DNA of 64,000 nucleotides, from positions 1,116,001 through 1,180,000 of the forward strand of contig NZ_JASHKN010000001.1 of NCBI RefSeq assembly GCF_030056735.1, given 5' to 3'. The notes under the pieces were generated by a model that saw nothing but the letters and a program-made list of their open reading frames with translations, did not search any database and was not told where the DNA came from. The stretch comes from Rhodococcus sp. IEGM 1409. Its GTDB lineage: Bacteria; Actinomycetota; Actinomycetes; Mycobacteriales; Mycobacteriaceae. Below, one piece after another: positions 26,888 to 35,344 of the stretch (position 1 is the first letter of the stretch; every line of letters starts with the position of its first letter). Both the position numbers and the translations under genes were made by a program.

Positions 26888-28201
26888 ATGAGCGAGAACA
26901 CCCCCGTCGACACCGATCCGACCGCCGATTGGTCGTTCGAAACCAAGCAGGTCCACGCCGGACAGGGCCCGGACAGCGCCACCAACGCTCGGGCACTGCC
27001 GATCTACCAGACCACCAGCTACGTCTTCGACAACACCGATCACGCTGCCGCCCTGTTCGGCCTCGCCGAGCCGGGCAACATCTACACCCGCATCATGAAC
27101 CCGACGCAGGACGCCGTCGAGCAGCGCATCGCCGCCCTCGAAGGCGGAGTCGCGGCTCTGCTGGTTGCGTCCGGTCAGGCTGCCGAGACCTTCGCGATCC
27201 TCAACATTGCCGAGGCGGGCGACCACGTCGTCTCCAGCCCTCGTCTGTACGGCGGCACGTACAACCTCTTCCACTACACGCTGCCCAAGCTGGGAATCAC
27301 CGTCGACTTCGTCGAAGACCCGGACAACCTCGAGCACTGGCGTGCGGCCATCCGTCCGAACACGAAGGCGTTCTACGGCGAAACCATCTCCAACCCCAAA
27401 AACGACGTGTTCGACATTCCCGGTATCAGTGCGGTCGCCCACGAGAACGGCATCCCGCTGATCGTGGACAACACCGTCGCAACGCCCTACCTCATTCAGC
27501 CGCTGAAGCACGGCGCTGACATTGTCGTCCACTCCGCCACCAAATACCTTGGCGGACATGGCACCGCGATCGCCGGCGTCATCGTCGACGGTGGCACCTT
27601 CGACTGGACCCAGGGACGCCACACCAACTTCACCACCCCGGATCCCAGCTACCACGGCGTCACCTTCGCCGACCTCGGCGCGCCCGCCTACGCGCTCAAG
27701 GCACGCGTCCAGCTTCTCCGCGACCTCGGTTCGGCGATCGCGCCGTTCAATGCCTTCCTCATCTCGCAGGGCATCGAGACCTTGAGCCTGCGCATCGAGC
27801 GCCACGTGTCCAACGCACAGAAGGTTGCCGAGTTCCTCGACGGTCGCGCAGAGGTCACCTCGGTCGCCTACGCGGGACTGCCGTCGTCGCCGTGGCACGA
27901 GCGCGGAAAGCAGCTGGCGCCCAAGGGCACCGGAGCGATCGTCGCATTCGAGCTTGCCGGTGGTGTCGACGCGGGCAAGAAGTTCGTCAACGCCCTGACA
28001 CTGCACAGCCACGTCGCCAACATCGGTGACGTTCGCTCACTCGTCATCCACCCCGCGTCGACGACGCACTCGCAACTCACCCCCGAAGAGCAGCTCGCTT
28101 CGGGCGTCACCCCGGGGCTCGTCCGCCTCGCGGTTGGCATCGAAGGGATCGACGACATTCTCGCCGACCTCGAAACCGGTTTGGCAGCAGCAGCTTCCTG
28201 A
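26888..28201 (+). CDS. metY: O-acetylhomoserine sulfhydrylase (Cys/Met metabolism PLP enzyme)
   Basis: Forms homocysteine from O-acetyl-L-homoserine and sulfide, the direct sulfhydrylation route to methionine. The 437-residue length is typical of MetY and longer than MetB/MetC (about 390). The PLP lysine is Lys219 in HSATKYLGGHG, and TRIMNPTQDAVEQRIAALEGG and IVDNTVATPYLIQPLKHGAD are family blocks. ATG 26888 has GGAG upstream. It is downstream of an OsmC-like gene and a cysteine-type leader peptide and ends before a strong terminator, so this is a compact sulfur operon. Confidence 0.93.
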   Translation: MSENTPVDTDPTADWSFETKQVHAGQGPDSATNARALPIYQTTSYVFDNTDHAAALFGLAEPGNIYTRIMNPTQDAVEQRIAALEGGVAALLVASGQAAETFAILNIAEAGDHVVSSPRLYGGTYNLFHYTLPKLGITVDFVEDPDNLEHWRAAIRPNTKAFYGETISNPKNDVFDIPGISAVAHENGIPLIVDNTVATPYLIQPLKHGADIVVHSATKYLGGHGTAIAGVIVDGGTFDWTQGRHTNFTTPDPSYHGVTFADLGAPAYALKARVQLLRDLGSAIAPFNAFLISQGIETLSLRIERHVSNAQKVAEFLDGRAEVTSVAYAGLPSSPWHERGKQLAPKGTGAIVAFELAGGVDAGKKFVNALTLHSHVANIGDVRSLVIHPASTTHSQLTPEEQLASGVTPGLVRLAVGIEGIDDILADLETGLAAAAS

Positions 28202-28210
28202 TCGATCACA

Positions 28211-28254
28211 CGAAAAAGCTCGGCCCCGATATGCATTGGAGCCGAGCTTTTTCG
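28211..28254. terminator. Bidirectional rho-independent terminator
   Basis: CGAAAAAGCTCGGC (28211-28224) and GCCGAGCTTTTTCG (28241-28254) form a perfect 14-bp stem with a 16-nt loop. The A and T runs at the base give a U-tract in both directions. It lies between metY (ends 28201) and the convergent dioxygenase gene (ends 28266). Confidence 0.9.
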
Positions 28255-28265
28255 TTGCGTAAGAG

Positions 28266-29186
28266 CTAGCTCGTGGGAGTGAACGCAGCCAGCGGTTCAC
28301 TGTCGGACCAGTCGTGGCCCCAGTAGCTGTCCGCTGTGATTTCCTCAGCAGTGTAGAAGGTTTCGTCGACCAGCATGCCCTCGCAACCGAACTCCAGATC
28401 CCAGCCACCCGGTGCACGCACGTAGAACGACACCATCTTGTCATTCGTGTGGCGACCCAACGTCGAGGAGATCGAGAAGCCAAGCTTGGCAACACGATCG
28501 AGAGCCTGACCCACCGCGTCGAGAGTCTCGGCTTCCATCATCAGATGCACGAGACCGGGCTCGTCCACAGGCGGCGCCGGGCACAGCGCCAGGCTGTGGT
28601 GACGCTGATTGACACCCATGAAGCGGACGCGACGAGCCGGCGGCGGCGCGTCGATTCCACCGAGACGGATGGAACCGCGCGGAAGGAATCCGAGCACCTC
28701 GGTGTAGAAGGTGTACGCCTCGTCGAAACGCGTAACCGGAAGCACCACATGGCCGAGGCCCTGATCGCCGGTGACAAAACGGCCGCCGTGCGGGGTGACA
28801 AACGGGCTGTGGTCGAGCACCGGCCCGAAGAACACTTCGACGCGGTTGCCGTTGGGATCGCCGAATGCGATGACCTGCTCGGCATCGCGGTAGCTGGCGT
28901 CGACCTCGGAGAGAACTTCGACCTCGACTCCGGCCTTCTCGACCGCCTCGCGAACACGCTGGAGCGCGAACTGATCTCGCACTTCCCAGCCCACTGCGAG
29001 AGCCTTGTCCGTCTCACCGGGCAGGACGATCAGACGCGCACGACGCTCGTCCAGACGCAAGTAGAGGCCGTCGGCTTCCGGGCCACTACCGACCGCGAGA
29101 CCGAGTCCGTCGACCACGAGCTCGCGCCAGCGAGCCACGTCCTGCGTTTGGATCCTGAGATATCCCAGGCCCCGAATTTCAGTCAT
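28266..29186 (-). CDS. Extradiol (meta-cleavage) dioxygenase, HsaC/BphC-like
   Basis: Type I two-domain VOC-fold dioxygenase of 306 residues that cleaves a catechol next to its hydroxyls. The Fe(II) ligands line up as His146 (GLGHVVLP), His214 (GLVHLMMEA) and Glu265 (GWDLEFGCEG), with the catalytic His in NQRHHSLA (196-197). Overall it resembles HsaC, which opens the A ring of 3,4-DHSA in steroid breakdown, but it is divergent enough to act on another catechol. It is last in the IclR / hydrolase / monooxygenase / dioxygenase unit, 35 bp after the HsaA-like gene. Confidence 0.9.
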   Translation of the reverse strand: MTEIRGLGYLRIQTQDVARWRELVVDGLGLAVGSGPEADGLYLRLDERRARLIVLPGETDKALAVGWEVRDQFALQRVREAVEKAGVEVEVLSEVDASYRDAEQVIAFGDPNGNRVEVFFGPVLDHSPFVTPHGGRFVTGDQGLGHVVLPVTRFDEAYTFYTEVLGFLPRGSIRLGGIDAPPPARRVRFMGVNQRHHSLALCPAPPVDEPGLVHLMMEAETLDAVGQALDRVAKLGFSISSTLGRHTNDKMVSFYVRAPGGWDLEFGCEGMLVDETFYTAEEITADSYWGHDWSDSEPLAAFTPTS

Positions 29187-29221
29187 GCCTAACCGTCCTT
29201 GCTTCGAGAATGTTTGTGGGA

Positions 29222-30400
29222 CTAGATCATCGAGCGGTGGATGCCCTGCGGCTCGCCACCGAGCTGCGAGAGCGTCGACGCATGGAAAATCGAACCAGGC
29301 ACATGGATCGCATGCGCCAAACCGGCATGGGCATCACGCCAGAACCGCTGCATCGGCGTGCTCAACTGCAACGCGCCACCACCGGAACGAGCAAAGATCT
29401 CGTCCACCGCCCGCACCGCACGCCACGCCGCAGCAGTCTGCGTACGCCGACCGATCGCACGAAGCTCGAACGAAACTTCCTGACCCTTCTCGGTCATGTC
29501 CCAGAAACGATCCACCGTCTCCAAGATCGCAGCCCGAGACGCAGCGATCTCGGCAGCCGCCTCACCGATCGCGAAGAGCACGTACGGATCTTCCTTGATC
29601 GGAACACCACTGACCGTCACCCGCTCACGCTGCGCAGCCATGTTGCACGCCAACGCACCTTCGGCGATACCGATCAACGACGAAGTGATCCCCAACGGGA
29701 AAATGCACGAGAACGGGAACTTGTACAACGTCTCCGTACGGCCCGCTTCCTTCCACGCCGTCCCGTCGTACACCTTTCCGGCGTCGATCGTGCGGTAGGT
29801 GGGCAGGAATGCGTCCTTGACGATCAGATCCTTCGAACCCGTTCCGCGCAGGCCGACGACGTTCCAGCTGTCCTGGTCGATGTCGTAATCGGAGCGCGGC
29901 AACAACACGTGCAGGTGCTTCGGCGGCATCAGCGGCTTGCCGGACTCGTCACCGACCATCGCGCCGATCATGATCCAGTCACAGTGATCGGTACCCGAGG
30001 AGAACGACCAGCGGCCGTTGAGGATGTACCCACCCTCGACGGGCCTCGCAACACCCATCGGCGCATACGGCGACGCCATCCACGTATCGGGATCGGTTCC
30101 CCACACCTCTTCCTGAGCCTTACGGTCGAAGAACGCAAGCTCCCACGGATGAACACCGACGATGCCGCTGACCCAACCGGTGGCACCGTCCATCGCACCG
30201 ATAGCCATTGCCGTCTCGGCGAATTCACGCGGATGCGCCTCGAGCCCACCGAACTCCTTCGGCTGGAACATCCGGATGACACCGGAGTCGCGCAACCGCT
30301 TCGCGCTGCCGTCCGTCAAGCGCATCAGCCTGTCGCCCTCGACTCCGTCTGCGCGGATCTCGTCGGCGAACTGTGAAATGTTGTCTAGAACCTGACCCAT
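29222..30400 (-). CDS. HsaA-like flavin-dependent (acyl-CoA dehydrogenase fold) monooxygenase
   Basis: Group D flavin monooxygenase of 392 residues, expected to hydroxylate a phenol with reduced flavin from a partner reductase. The acyl-CoA dehydrogenase fold is seen in GVIRMFQPKEFGG, a GRWSFSSGTDHCDW block and a helical C-terminus with GGGALQLSTPMQRFWRD, as in HsaA and HpaB-type oxygenases rather than true dehydrogenases. The start at 30400 (MGQVLDN) has GGAAG upstream; a GTG at 30577 is in frame but lies inside the hydrolase gene. No flavin reductase (HsaB) gene is adjacent. Confidence 0.88.
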   Translation of the reverse strand: MGQVLDNISQFADEIRADGVEGDRLMRLTDGSAKRLRDSGVIRMFQPKEFGGLEAHPREFAETAMAIGAMDGATGWVSGIVGVHPWELAFFDRKAQEEVWGTDPDTWMASPYAPMGVARPVEGGYILNGRWSFSSGTDHCDWIMIGAMVGDESGKPLMPPKHLHVLLPRSDYDIDQDSWNVVGLRGTGSKDLIVKDAFLPTYRTIDAGKVYDGTAWKEAGRTETLYKFPFSCIFPLGITSSLIGIAEGALACNMAAQRERVTVSGVPIKEDPYVLFAIGEAAAEIAASRAAILETVDRFWDMTEKGQEVSFELRAIGRRTQTAAAWRAVRAVDEIFARSGGGALQLSTPMQRFWRDAHAGLAHAIHVPGSIFHASTLSQLGGEPQGIHRSMI

Positions 30401-30521
30401 GATCTTCCGGCTTTCTGGTTTCGATACCCGGCGAGCGCCTAGGCAGAATGAAATCTGTTGATGAAACGGTGGCAGGGGGCCCGCCGAAGTGCAGAAACAC
30501 TTCCCGGTGAGTGGGAGCCCC

Positions 30522-31391
30522 TTACTTGCCTTCTGGACGCGTGAGGAATGCCAAAACGGACGCAACCCAGGCGTCACGGGCCTCGATCATCGCCCAGTGG
30601 CCACAGTTGGGGAAGATGTGAACTTCGCCGTTGGGGATGTCGCGCATCGGCAGAATCGCCATGTCCACGGGGCTGACGCGGTCGTCGCGTCCCCAGGTCA
30701 ACAGCGTCGGCGCCTTGATCTTGTTCAGCTGCGCCCAGTACGGCACGGCGGTCGACGCAGCAGCAGCCGCGCCCATAGCTGCCATGGCCTTGCTGCTGTA
30801 CATACGGCGGGCGATCTCGAGCGTCGTCGGCTCGGTGGCGAGGGCCCAACGCTCTTCGATGAGCTGCTCGGTGACGACGGCACGGTCGAAGACCATCGAA
30901 TGCAGCCAACGGACCAGAGCTTCGCGGGTGGGATTGTCGGTGAACTCCATGAGGAGTTTGATGCCTTCACCGGGGCCGGGCGAGAAGGTGTTCTTGCCCA
31001 TGCCGCCGATGGTGACGAGCTTGCTCACCCGGTGGGGTTCGTCGATCGCAACCTTGGTGGCGACGATGCCGCCCATGGAGTTGCCGATCATGTGGACCGG
31101 GCCGAGGCCGAGGCCGTCGAGGAACATCCCGACCGACGCCTGCGCCATCATCATCGGATGGTCGGGGCCGGGATCGCTGACGCCGAATCCGGGAAACTCG
31201 AGAACGTAGCAGTGGAAGTGCTCCGCGAAGTCCGCGAGAACGCCGCGGTAGTTACGCCAACCGGTGACTCCAGGGCCCGATCCGTGCAGCAGCAGGAGCG
31301 GCGGGCCGTCGCCGGCTTCGTGGTACCGGAGCACACCGAGATCGGTCTGCAGTTCCTTCAGAGTTCCCTCGTAGCTCAGTTCAGTCGTCAT
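30522..31391 (-). CDS. Meta-cleavage product hydrolase, HsaD-like alpha/beta hydrolase
   Basis: C-C bond hydrolase of 289 residues that splits the vinylogous diketone made by extradiol cleavage. The nucleophile is Ser105 in IGNSMGGIVA, the acid lies in WGRDDRVSPVD, and the His is in NCGHWAMIE at about 265. HGSGPGVTGWRNYRG forms the oxyanion region typical of HsaD/BphD. It is the first structural gene after the iclR gene, 76 bp downstream, and is transcribed with the monooxygenase and dioxygenase, together giving three consecutive steps of a catechol pathway. Confidence 0.9.
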   Translation of the reverse strand: MTTELSYEGTLKELQTDLGVLRYHEAGDGPPLLLLHGSGPGVTGWRNYRGVLADFAEHFHCYVLEFPGFGVSDPGPDHPMMMAQASVGMFLDGLGLGPVHMIGNSMGGIVATKVAIDEPHRVSKLVTIGGMGKNTFSPGPGEGIKLLMEFTDNPTREALVRWLHSMVFDRAVVTEQLIEERWALATEPTTLEIARRMYSSKAMAAMGAAAAASTAVPYWAQLNKIKAPTLLTWGRDDRVSPVDMAILPMRDIPNGEVHIFPNCGHWAMIEARDAWVASVLAFLTRPEGK

Positions 31392-31467
31392 GGTCCGAAC
31401 GGTGCCATCAGTACCGCTGAGCTGCTATGACTCGTCCCGATCAGCGAGACAAGTCGATCAAAATACG

Positions 31468-32376
31468 TCAGATCCAGTGGTCGGACGACGCTGCCAGCAG
31501 GCGATCCATCGTCTCGGCCGAGAACGTATTGGTCGGAACGGGAGGGGTTTTGCGTCCACGCCGGGGAGCGCCCAGTTCGGGGTACAGCGTGCGCGAGACC
31601 TCGCGAGCCGCGTCGACGACCAGCGGAGCAACGCGCTCGAGCTGAGCGGTCCGCATGTCCCCACACAACGCGATGCTGCCGACAGGCCCCTCGTGTCCGC
31701 GAATTGCCGACGCCACACAAGCGACCCCACGCGCCGACTCACCGCGCTCGAAGGCCAGTCCCCGACGCTGACGGATCCGGTTCAGTTCTTGATGGAGCAC
31801 CGCGACGTCGGTGATCGTGTTCTCGGTGCAGCGGGGAAGAGCCGACCCGAACAGAGCGTCGACACGCTCGGGGTCGATCCACGCCAGCATCGCCTTGCCG
31901 CCGGCCGTCGAATGGGCGAGTACTCGGCCGCCGACGCGGGACGGCAGAGCCGCGGCGAACCGACCGCCGACCTTGTCGAGGTAGACGCTCTCGCGCCCGT
32001 CGAGCACCGACAGATGAACAACCATGCCGGTCTGCAGGTGCAGCTCGTGCAGAAGCGGTGCTGCGGCTTCGCGGATCTGGCTGTGGCCGCCGTCGCCACC
32101 ACCGAGGCCGAGTGCACGGCGCCCGAGACAGTAGCCGAACGACGCGTGATCAACCCAGTCCAGCTTGACGAGCTGATCGAGAATGCGGTGGACGGTGGAC
32201 CGCGGCAACTGAGTGCGGCACGCGACCTCTTCCAGCGTCAGCCGTGCGGCGCGGCCGTCGAAGGCGTCGAGAATCAGTGTCATCCGCTCGACCATCGACG
32301 GCGGCAGATCCTTCTTGGGTTGCCCGGCGTCGGTCTGGACGGTGGACAGTGTGTCGTTCATGTCAACAATGGTCAT
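31468..32376 (-). CDS. IclR family transcriptional regulator
   Basis: The 302-residue protein has an N-terminal winged helix at about residues 25-85 (SMVERMTLILDAFDG and LPRSTVHRILDQLVKLDWV) and a C-terminal IclR effector domain ending in a basic tail (RRGRKTPP). ATG 32376 is preceded by GGGAGG; an upstream ATG at 32448 has no such site. It heads the hsaD/A/C-like unit on the same strand and is divergent from the LLM oxidoreductase at 32515. It likely controls both sides in response to a pathway intermediate. Steroid hsa genes are usually under TetR-type KstR, so an IclR gene here suggests a different substrate or separate control. Confidence 0.88.
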   Translation of the reverse strand: MTIVDMNDTLSTVQTDAGQPKKDLPPSMVERMTLILDAFDGRAARLTLEEVACRTQLPRSTVHRILDQLVKLDWVDHASFGYCLGRRALGLGGGDGGHSQIREAAAPLLHELHLQTGMVVHLSVLDGRESVYLDKVGGRFAAALPSRVGGRVLAHSTAGGKAMLAWIDPERVDALFGSALPRCTENTITDVAVLHQELNRIRQRRGLAFERGESARGVACVASAIRGHEGPVGSIALCGDMRTAQLERVAPLVVDAAREVSRTLYPELGAPRRGRKTPPVPTNTFSAETMDRLLAASSDHWI

Positions 32377-32392
32377 GGACGCCTCCCGAAAA

Positions 32393-32446
32393 CTGGAATT
32401 GATTCTACCGACTATAACCCAGGTCACAGTTTCTGGAAAGTGAATC
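32393..32446. promoter_or_regulatory. Direct repeat in the iclR/LLM divergent promoter
   Basis: CTGGAATTGATTC (32393-32405) and CTGGAAAGTGAATC (32433-32446) share CTGGAA plus a GATTC/GAATC end. The starts are 40 bp apart, about four helical turns. They could be IclR half-sites; the match is imperfect. Confidence 0.35.
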
Positions 32447-32514
32447 AACCTTTTCGATCCCGATCAGCGGTAATTCACCTGCCGCCGCATGAGCGGGAGG
32501 GCTATAAACGCCCG

Positions 32515-33390
32515 ATGCACCTGGGAATCGTCACGCCGGTCCTGATTCAGCACCCGAGCACGCGCTCGGAGTGGGAGGCAAGTGCTGACATCGACGAGAT
32601 CGCCACAGTGGCTGCCGCGGCGGATCGACTCGGTTTCCACCATCTGACCTGCAGTGAACACGTGGCGGTTCCAGAAGAGATGGCCACCGAACGTGGCGGA
32701 ACCTACTGGGATCCGCTCGCCACCCTCGGTTTTCTCGCCGCACGTACGTCACGAATCCTGCTGGCGACGCAGGTGCTGGTGTTGGGCTACCACCACCCCC
32801 TCGAGATCGCCAAGCGTTACGGAACGCTTGATCGCGTCAGCAACGGACGCCTGATACTCGGCCTCGGGGTGGGGACAGTGAAACAAGAATTCGATCTCAT
32901 AAATGCTCCGTTTGCCGACCGAGGAGCGCGCGCTGACGATGCCTTGGCCGCACTTCGGGCATCGCTGTCGACGCCGACTCCGGAGTATCACGGCGAGTTC
33001 TACGACTACTCCGGATTTGTCGTCGAACCCCATGCCGTCCAGAAACGTGTGCCCCTGTGGATCGGCGGCCGGTCCAAGAGATCGCTGCGCCGGGCCACCA
33101 CACACGGCGACGGGTGGGTGCCGTTCGGGCTGCGATTCTCCGAACTGAAGGAAATGCTCGACGCCACGACGCTCCCCGACGGATTCGACGTGGTGCTTCC
33201 CGCCGGTGCGCCGCTCGATCCCCTCGGCAAGCGCGAATCCACCCTTCGCGCCTTGACTCGCGTCCGCGACGCCGGGGCGACCATAGCTAGTTGCTCGATC
33301 GGCGCTCGAAGCGTCGAGCACTACTGCGAACAACTCGAAGAACTTCACCGAATCGCCCTCGCCGAGGGCTTCTGTTTCACCACTTCCTGA
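32515..33390 (+). CDS. LLM class, probably F420-dependent, oxidoreductase
   Basis: TIM-barrel luciferase-like protein of 291 residues. It begins MHLGIVTPVLIQHPSTRSEWE and contains [39 protein letters not shown] and GRLILGLGVGTVKQEF, which are typical of the mycobacterial/rhodococcal F420 subfamily. It starts at ATG 32515, with GGGAGG about 14 bp upstream. A much longer open frame running from 31390 is an antisense shadow of the iclR gene. It is divergent from iclR and 32 bp before a SnoaL-like gene. Likely roles are reduction of a double bond or ketone in the same catabolic route. Confidence 0.85.
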   Translation: MHLGIVTPVLIQHPSTRSEWEASADIDEIATVAAAADRLGFHHLTCSEHVAVPEEMATERGGTYWDPLATLGFLAARTSRILLATQVLVLGYHHPLEIAKRYGTLDRVSNGRLILGLGVGTVKQEFDLINAPFADRGARADDALAALRASLSTPTPEYHGEFYDYSGFVVEPHAVQKRVPLWIGGRSKRSLRRATTHGDGWVPFGLRFSELKEMLDATTLPDGFDVVLPAGAPLDPLGKRESTLRALTRVRDAGATIASCSIGARSVEHYCEQLEELHRIALAEGFCFTTS

Positions 33391-33422
33391 CTCGCCGACA
33401 TTCCAATGCAAAGGACGTACCG

Positions 33423-33914
33423 ATGACCGACTCGACCGCCCTGATCGAATCCCTGCTCGCCCGAGTCGAATTGCTCGAGGACAAGCTCGCGATCTCCGAA
33501 CTGCTGACCACGTACAGCCCTGCCGTCGACAGCGGATCAGCCGACGAGGTCGCGAACCTGTGGCTCGAGGACGGTGTCTACGACGTCGACACCGGCGCGA
33601 TGCACGGCCGCGGCGAACTGCGGGCCATGGTTCACAGCGCCTCTCACCAGAACTGGATCATGAACGGCGCGGCGCACATGATGACGCCCGCGCACGTCCG
33701 CATCGACGGCAACAAGGCCGTCGCTACCTGCCATTCGCAGTTGGTCATCAAGGATCCCGAGAACCCGACTGGATTCAAGGTCCTCCGCATCACCGCAAAC
33801 CGCTGGGAGCTGATCAAGACAGACGGCGAGTGGAAGGTCGAGTTGCGCACCAACGCCCTCCTCGACGGCCGCCCCGAGGCCCGCGCTCTCCTCGCCGCCG
33901 GGGTGACTCCCTAA
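33423..33914 (+). CDS. SnoaL/NTF2-fold protein
   Basis: A 163-residue alpha+beta cone protein of the SnoaL-like/ketosteroid-isomerase superfamily, with LAISELLTTYSPAVDSGSADEV and DGVYDVDTG near the N-terminus and a KVELRTNALLDG end. Such proteins act as isomerases, dehydratases or small subunits; no specific active site can be assigned. Start ATG 33423 follows AAAGGACGTACCG. It is in the same direction as the LLM gene and ends in a hairpin at 33918, so the two probably form one transcript. Confidence 0.78.
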   Translation: MTDSTALIESLLARVELLEDKLAISELLTTYSPAVDSGSADEVANLWLEDGVYDVDTGAMHGRGELRAMVHSASHQNWIMNGAAHMMTPAHVRIDGNKAVATCHSQLVIKDPENPTGFKVLRITANRWELIKTDGEWKVELRTNALLDGRPEARALLAAGVTP

Positions 33915-33917
33915 CCC

Positions 33918-33961
33918 CTGTGCGCGGTTAGGGAGTCTCTGCGGTCACTAACCGCGCACAG
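33918..33961. terminator. 14-bp perfect hairpin after the SnoaL-like gene
   Basis: CTGTGCGCGGTTAG (33918-33931) pairs with CTAACCGCGCACAG (33948-33961) around a 16-nt loop, starting 3 bp after the stop. No T-tract follows. The CTGTGCGC/GCGCACAG ends are shared with the long hairpin at 41748, so it may be a dispersed repeat used as a terminator. Confidence 0.65.
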
Positions 33962-34041
33962 CGGTTGAAAGTTTGGCTGCCCGAACTCTATAGTTCACAT
34001 AATCGAACCGGCAGGTCCGAGTACGTGCGACCAGGAGACCG

Positions 34042-35289
34042 ATGAGCACCAGTACGCAAGAGCCGACGACTCCGCGCCGACGACCGACAGGGAGATCCAT
34101 CGCCCTGCTCGGTCCGGCGTTCGTCGCGGCCATCGCGTACGTCGATCCGGGCAACGTCGCCGCCAACCTCACCGCCGGCGCGAAGTACGGCTACCTCCTC
34201 ATCTGGGTGCTGGTACTCGCCAACGCGATGGCCGTCCTGGTGCAGTATCTGTCCGCGAAACTCGGACTGGTCTCCGGCAGATCCCTGCCCGAAATGCTGG
34301 GTCAGCGCCTGCGTAAGAACAACCGTCGCGCGTTCTGGCTCCAGGCCGAGATGATGGCGATCGCAACCGACGTGGCCGAAGTCATCGGCGGCGCCATCGC
34401 ACTCAACCTGCTCTTCAACGTCCCGCTCTTCTTCGGCGGGCTGATCACCGGTTGCGTGTCGATGGTGATCCTGACGATCCAAAGTCGGCGCGGACAGCGC
34501 ACTTTCGAGTTCGTGGTCATGGGATTGCTGGCCATCATCACGATCGGCTTCCTGACCGGGCTCGCCTTCACCGACGTATCCGGTAGCGAAGCCGTCGCCG
34601 GACTGGTCCCCCGCTTCGAAGGAACCGAAACCGTACTGCTCGCCGCCAGCATGCTCGGCGCCACGGTCATGCCGCACGCGATCTACCTACACTCCGCGTT
34701 GGCACGAGATCGCCACGGCCACATCAAACCTGGGCCACGATTGCAGCGACTACTCAAGGTCACGCGTTGGGATGTCGTCGTCGCGTTGATCATCGCCGGT
34801 GGCGTGAACATCGGCATGCTGCTCCTGGCCGCGTCGGCACTGCGCGGAGTACCCGGCACCGACACCATCGACGGCGCACATGCCGCGATCGAGAACTCAC
34901 TCGGCCCGGGTGTGGCCGTCGTATTCGCGATCGGACTCCTCGCCTCCGGACTCGCGTCGACCTCCGTGGGCTGCGCGGCCGGCGCCGAAATCATGCATGG
35001 CCTTCTGGCCATTCGCATTCCGGTGATCACGCGCCGAATCGTCACTCTCATCCCGGCGCTGATCGTTCTCGCACTGGGCGTCGATCCGACTCTCGCACTC
35101 GTACTCAGCCAGGTGGTCTTGAGCCTGTGCATCCCCTTCGCGATCATCCCGTTGGTGCGTATGACCTCGGACCCCGAACTCATGGGCGACGCTCGCAATG
35201 CCCCGCTCACGACCGTCGCGGCATGGGTTGCGGCGGGCTTGATCGTTGCGCTCAACGTCGCTCTGCTGGTTCTGACGGTGACAGGCTAG
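34042..35289 (+). CDS. mntH: Nramp family divalent metal (Mn2+) transporter
   Basis: Proton-coupled importer of Mn2+/Fe2+, 415 residues with about 11 transmembrane helices. The metal site is formed by Asp35-Pro-Gly-Asn38 in helix 1 (AYVDPGNVAAN) and by the MPHAIYLHS segment of helix 6, whose Met and Ala mark a transition-metal-selective Nramp. An ATG at 34042 with AGGAGACCG upstream fits. No MntR or Fur gene lies nearby, and it does not belong functionally to the catabolic genes around it. An AT-rich stretch (CTATAGTTCACATAAT) before it probably holds the promoter. Confidence 0.93.
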   Translation: MSTSTQEPTTPRRRPTGRSIALLGPAFVAAIAYVDPGNVAANLTAGAKYGYLLIWVLVLANAMAVLVQYLSAKLGLVSGRSLPEMLGQRLRKNNRRAFWLQAEMMAIATDVAEVIGGAIALNLLFNVPLFFGGLITGCVSMVILTIQSRRGQRTFEFVVMGLLAIITIGFLTGLAFTDVSGSEAVAGLVPRFEGTETVLLAASMLGATVMPHAIYLHSALARDRHGHIKPGPRLQRLLKVTRWDVVVALIIAGGVNIGMLLLAASALRGVPGTDTIDGAHAAIENSLGPGVAVVFAIGLLASGLASTSVGCAAGAEIMHGLLAIRIPVITRRIVTLIPALIVLALGVDPTLALVLSQVVLSLCIPFAIIPLVRMTSDPELMGDARNAPLTTVAAWVAAGLIVALNVALLVLTVTG

Positions 35290-35344
35290 AGTGCCAGGGC
35301 CACCCAACGCGTCCCTCACAAACGCGCTGGATGACTCCGGCCGA

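Noticed and set aside
29210-30376. A 388-codon plus-strand open frame
   Set aside because: It is antisense to the HsaA-like monooxygenase and is rich in Arg/His with no recognisable domain.
31390-32514. Plus-strand extension of the LLM oxidoreductase back to 31390
   Set aside because: It is antisense to the iclR gene and unlike any protein; the LLM family N-terminus starts at 32515.
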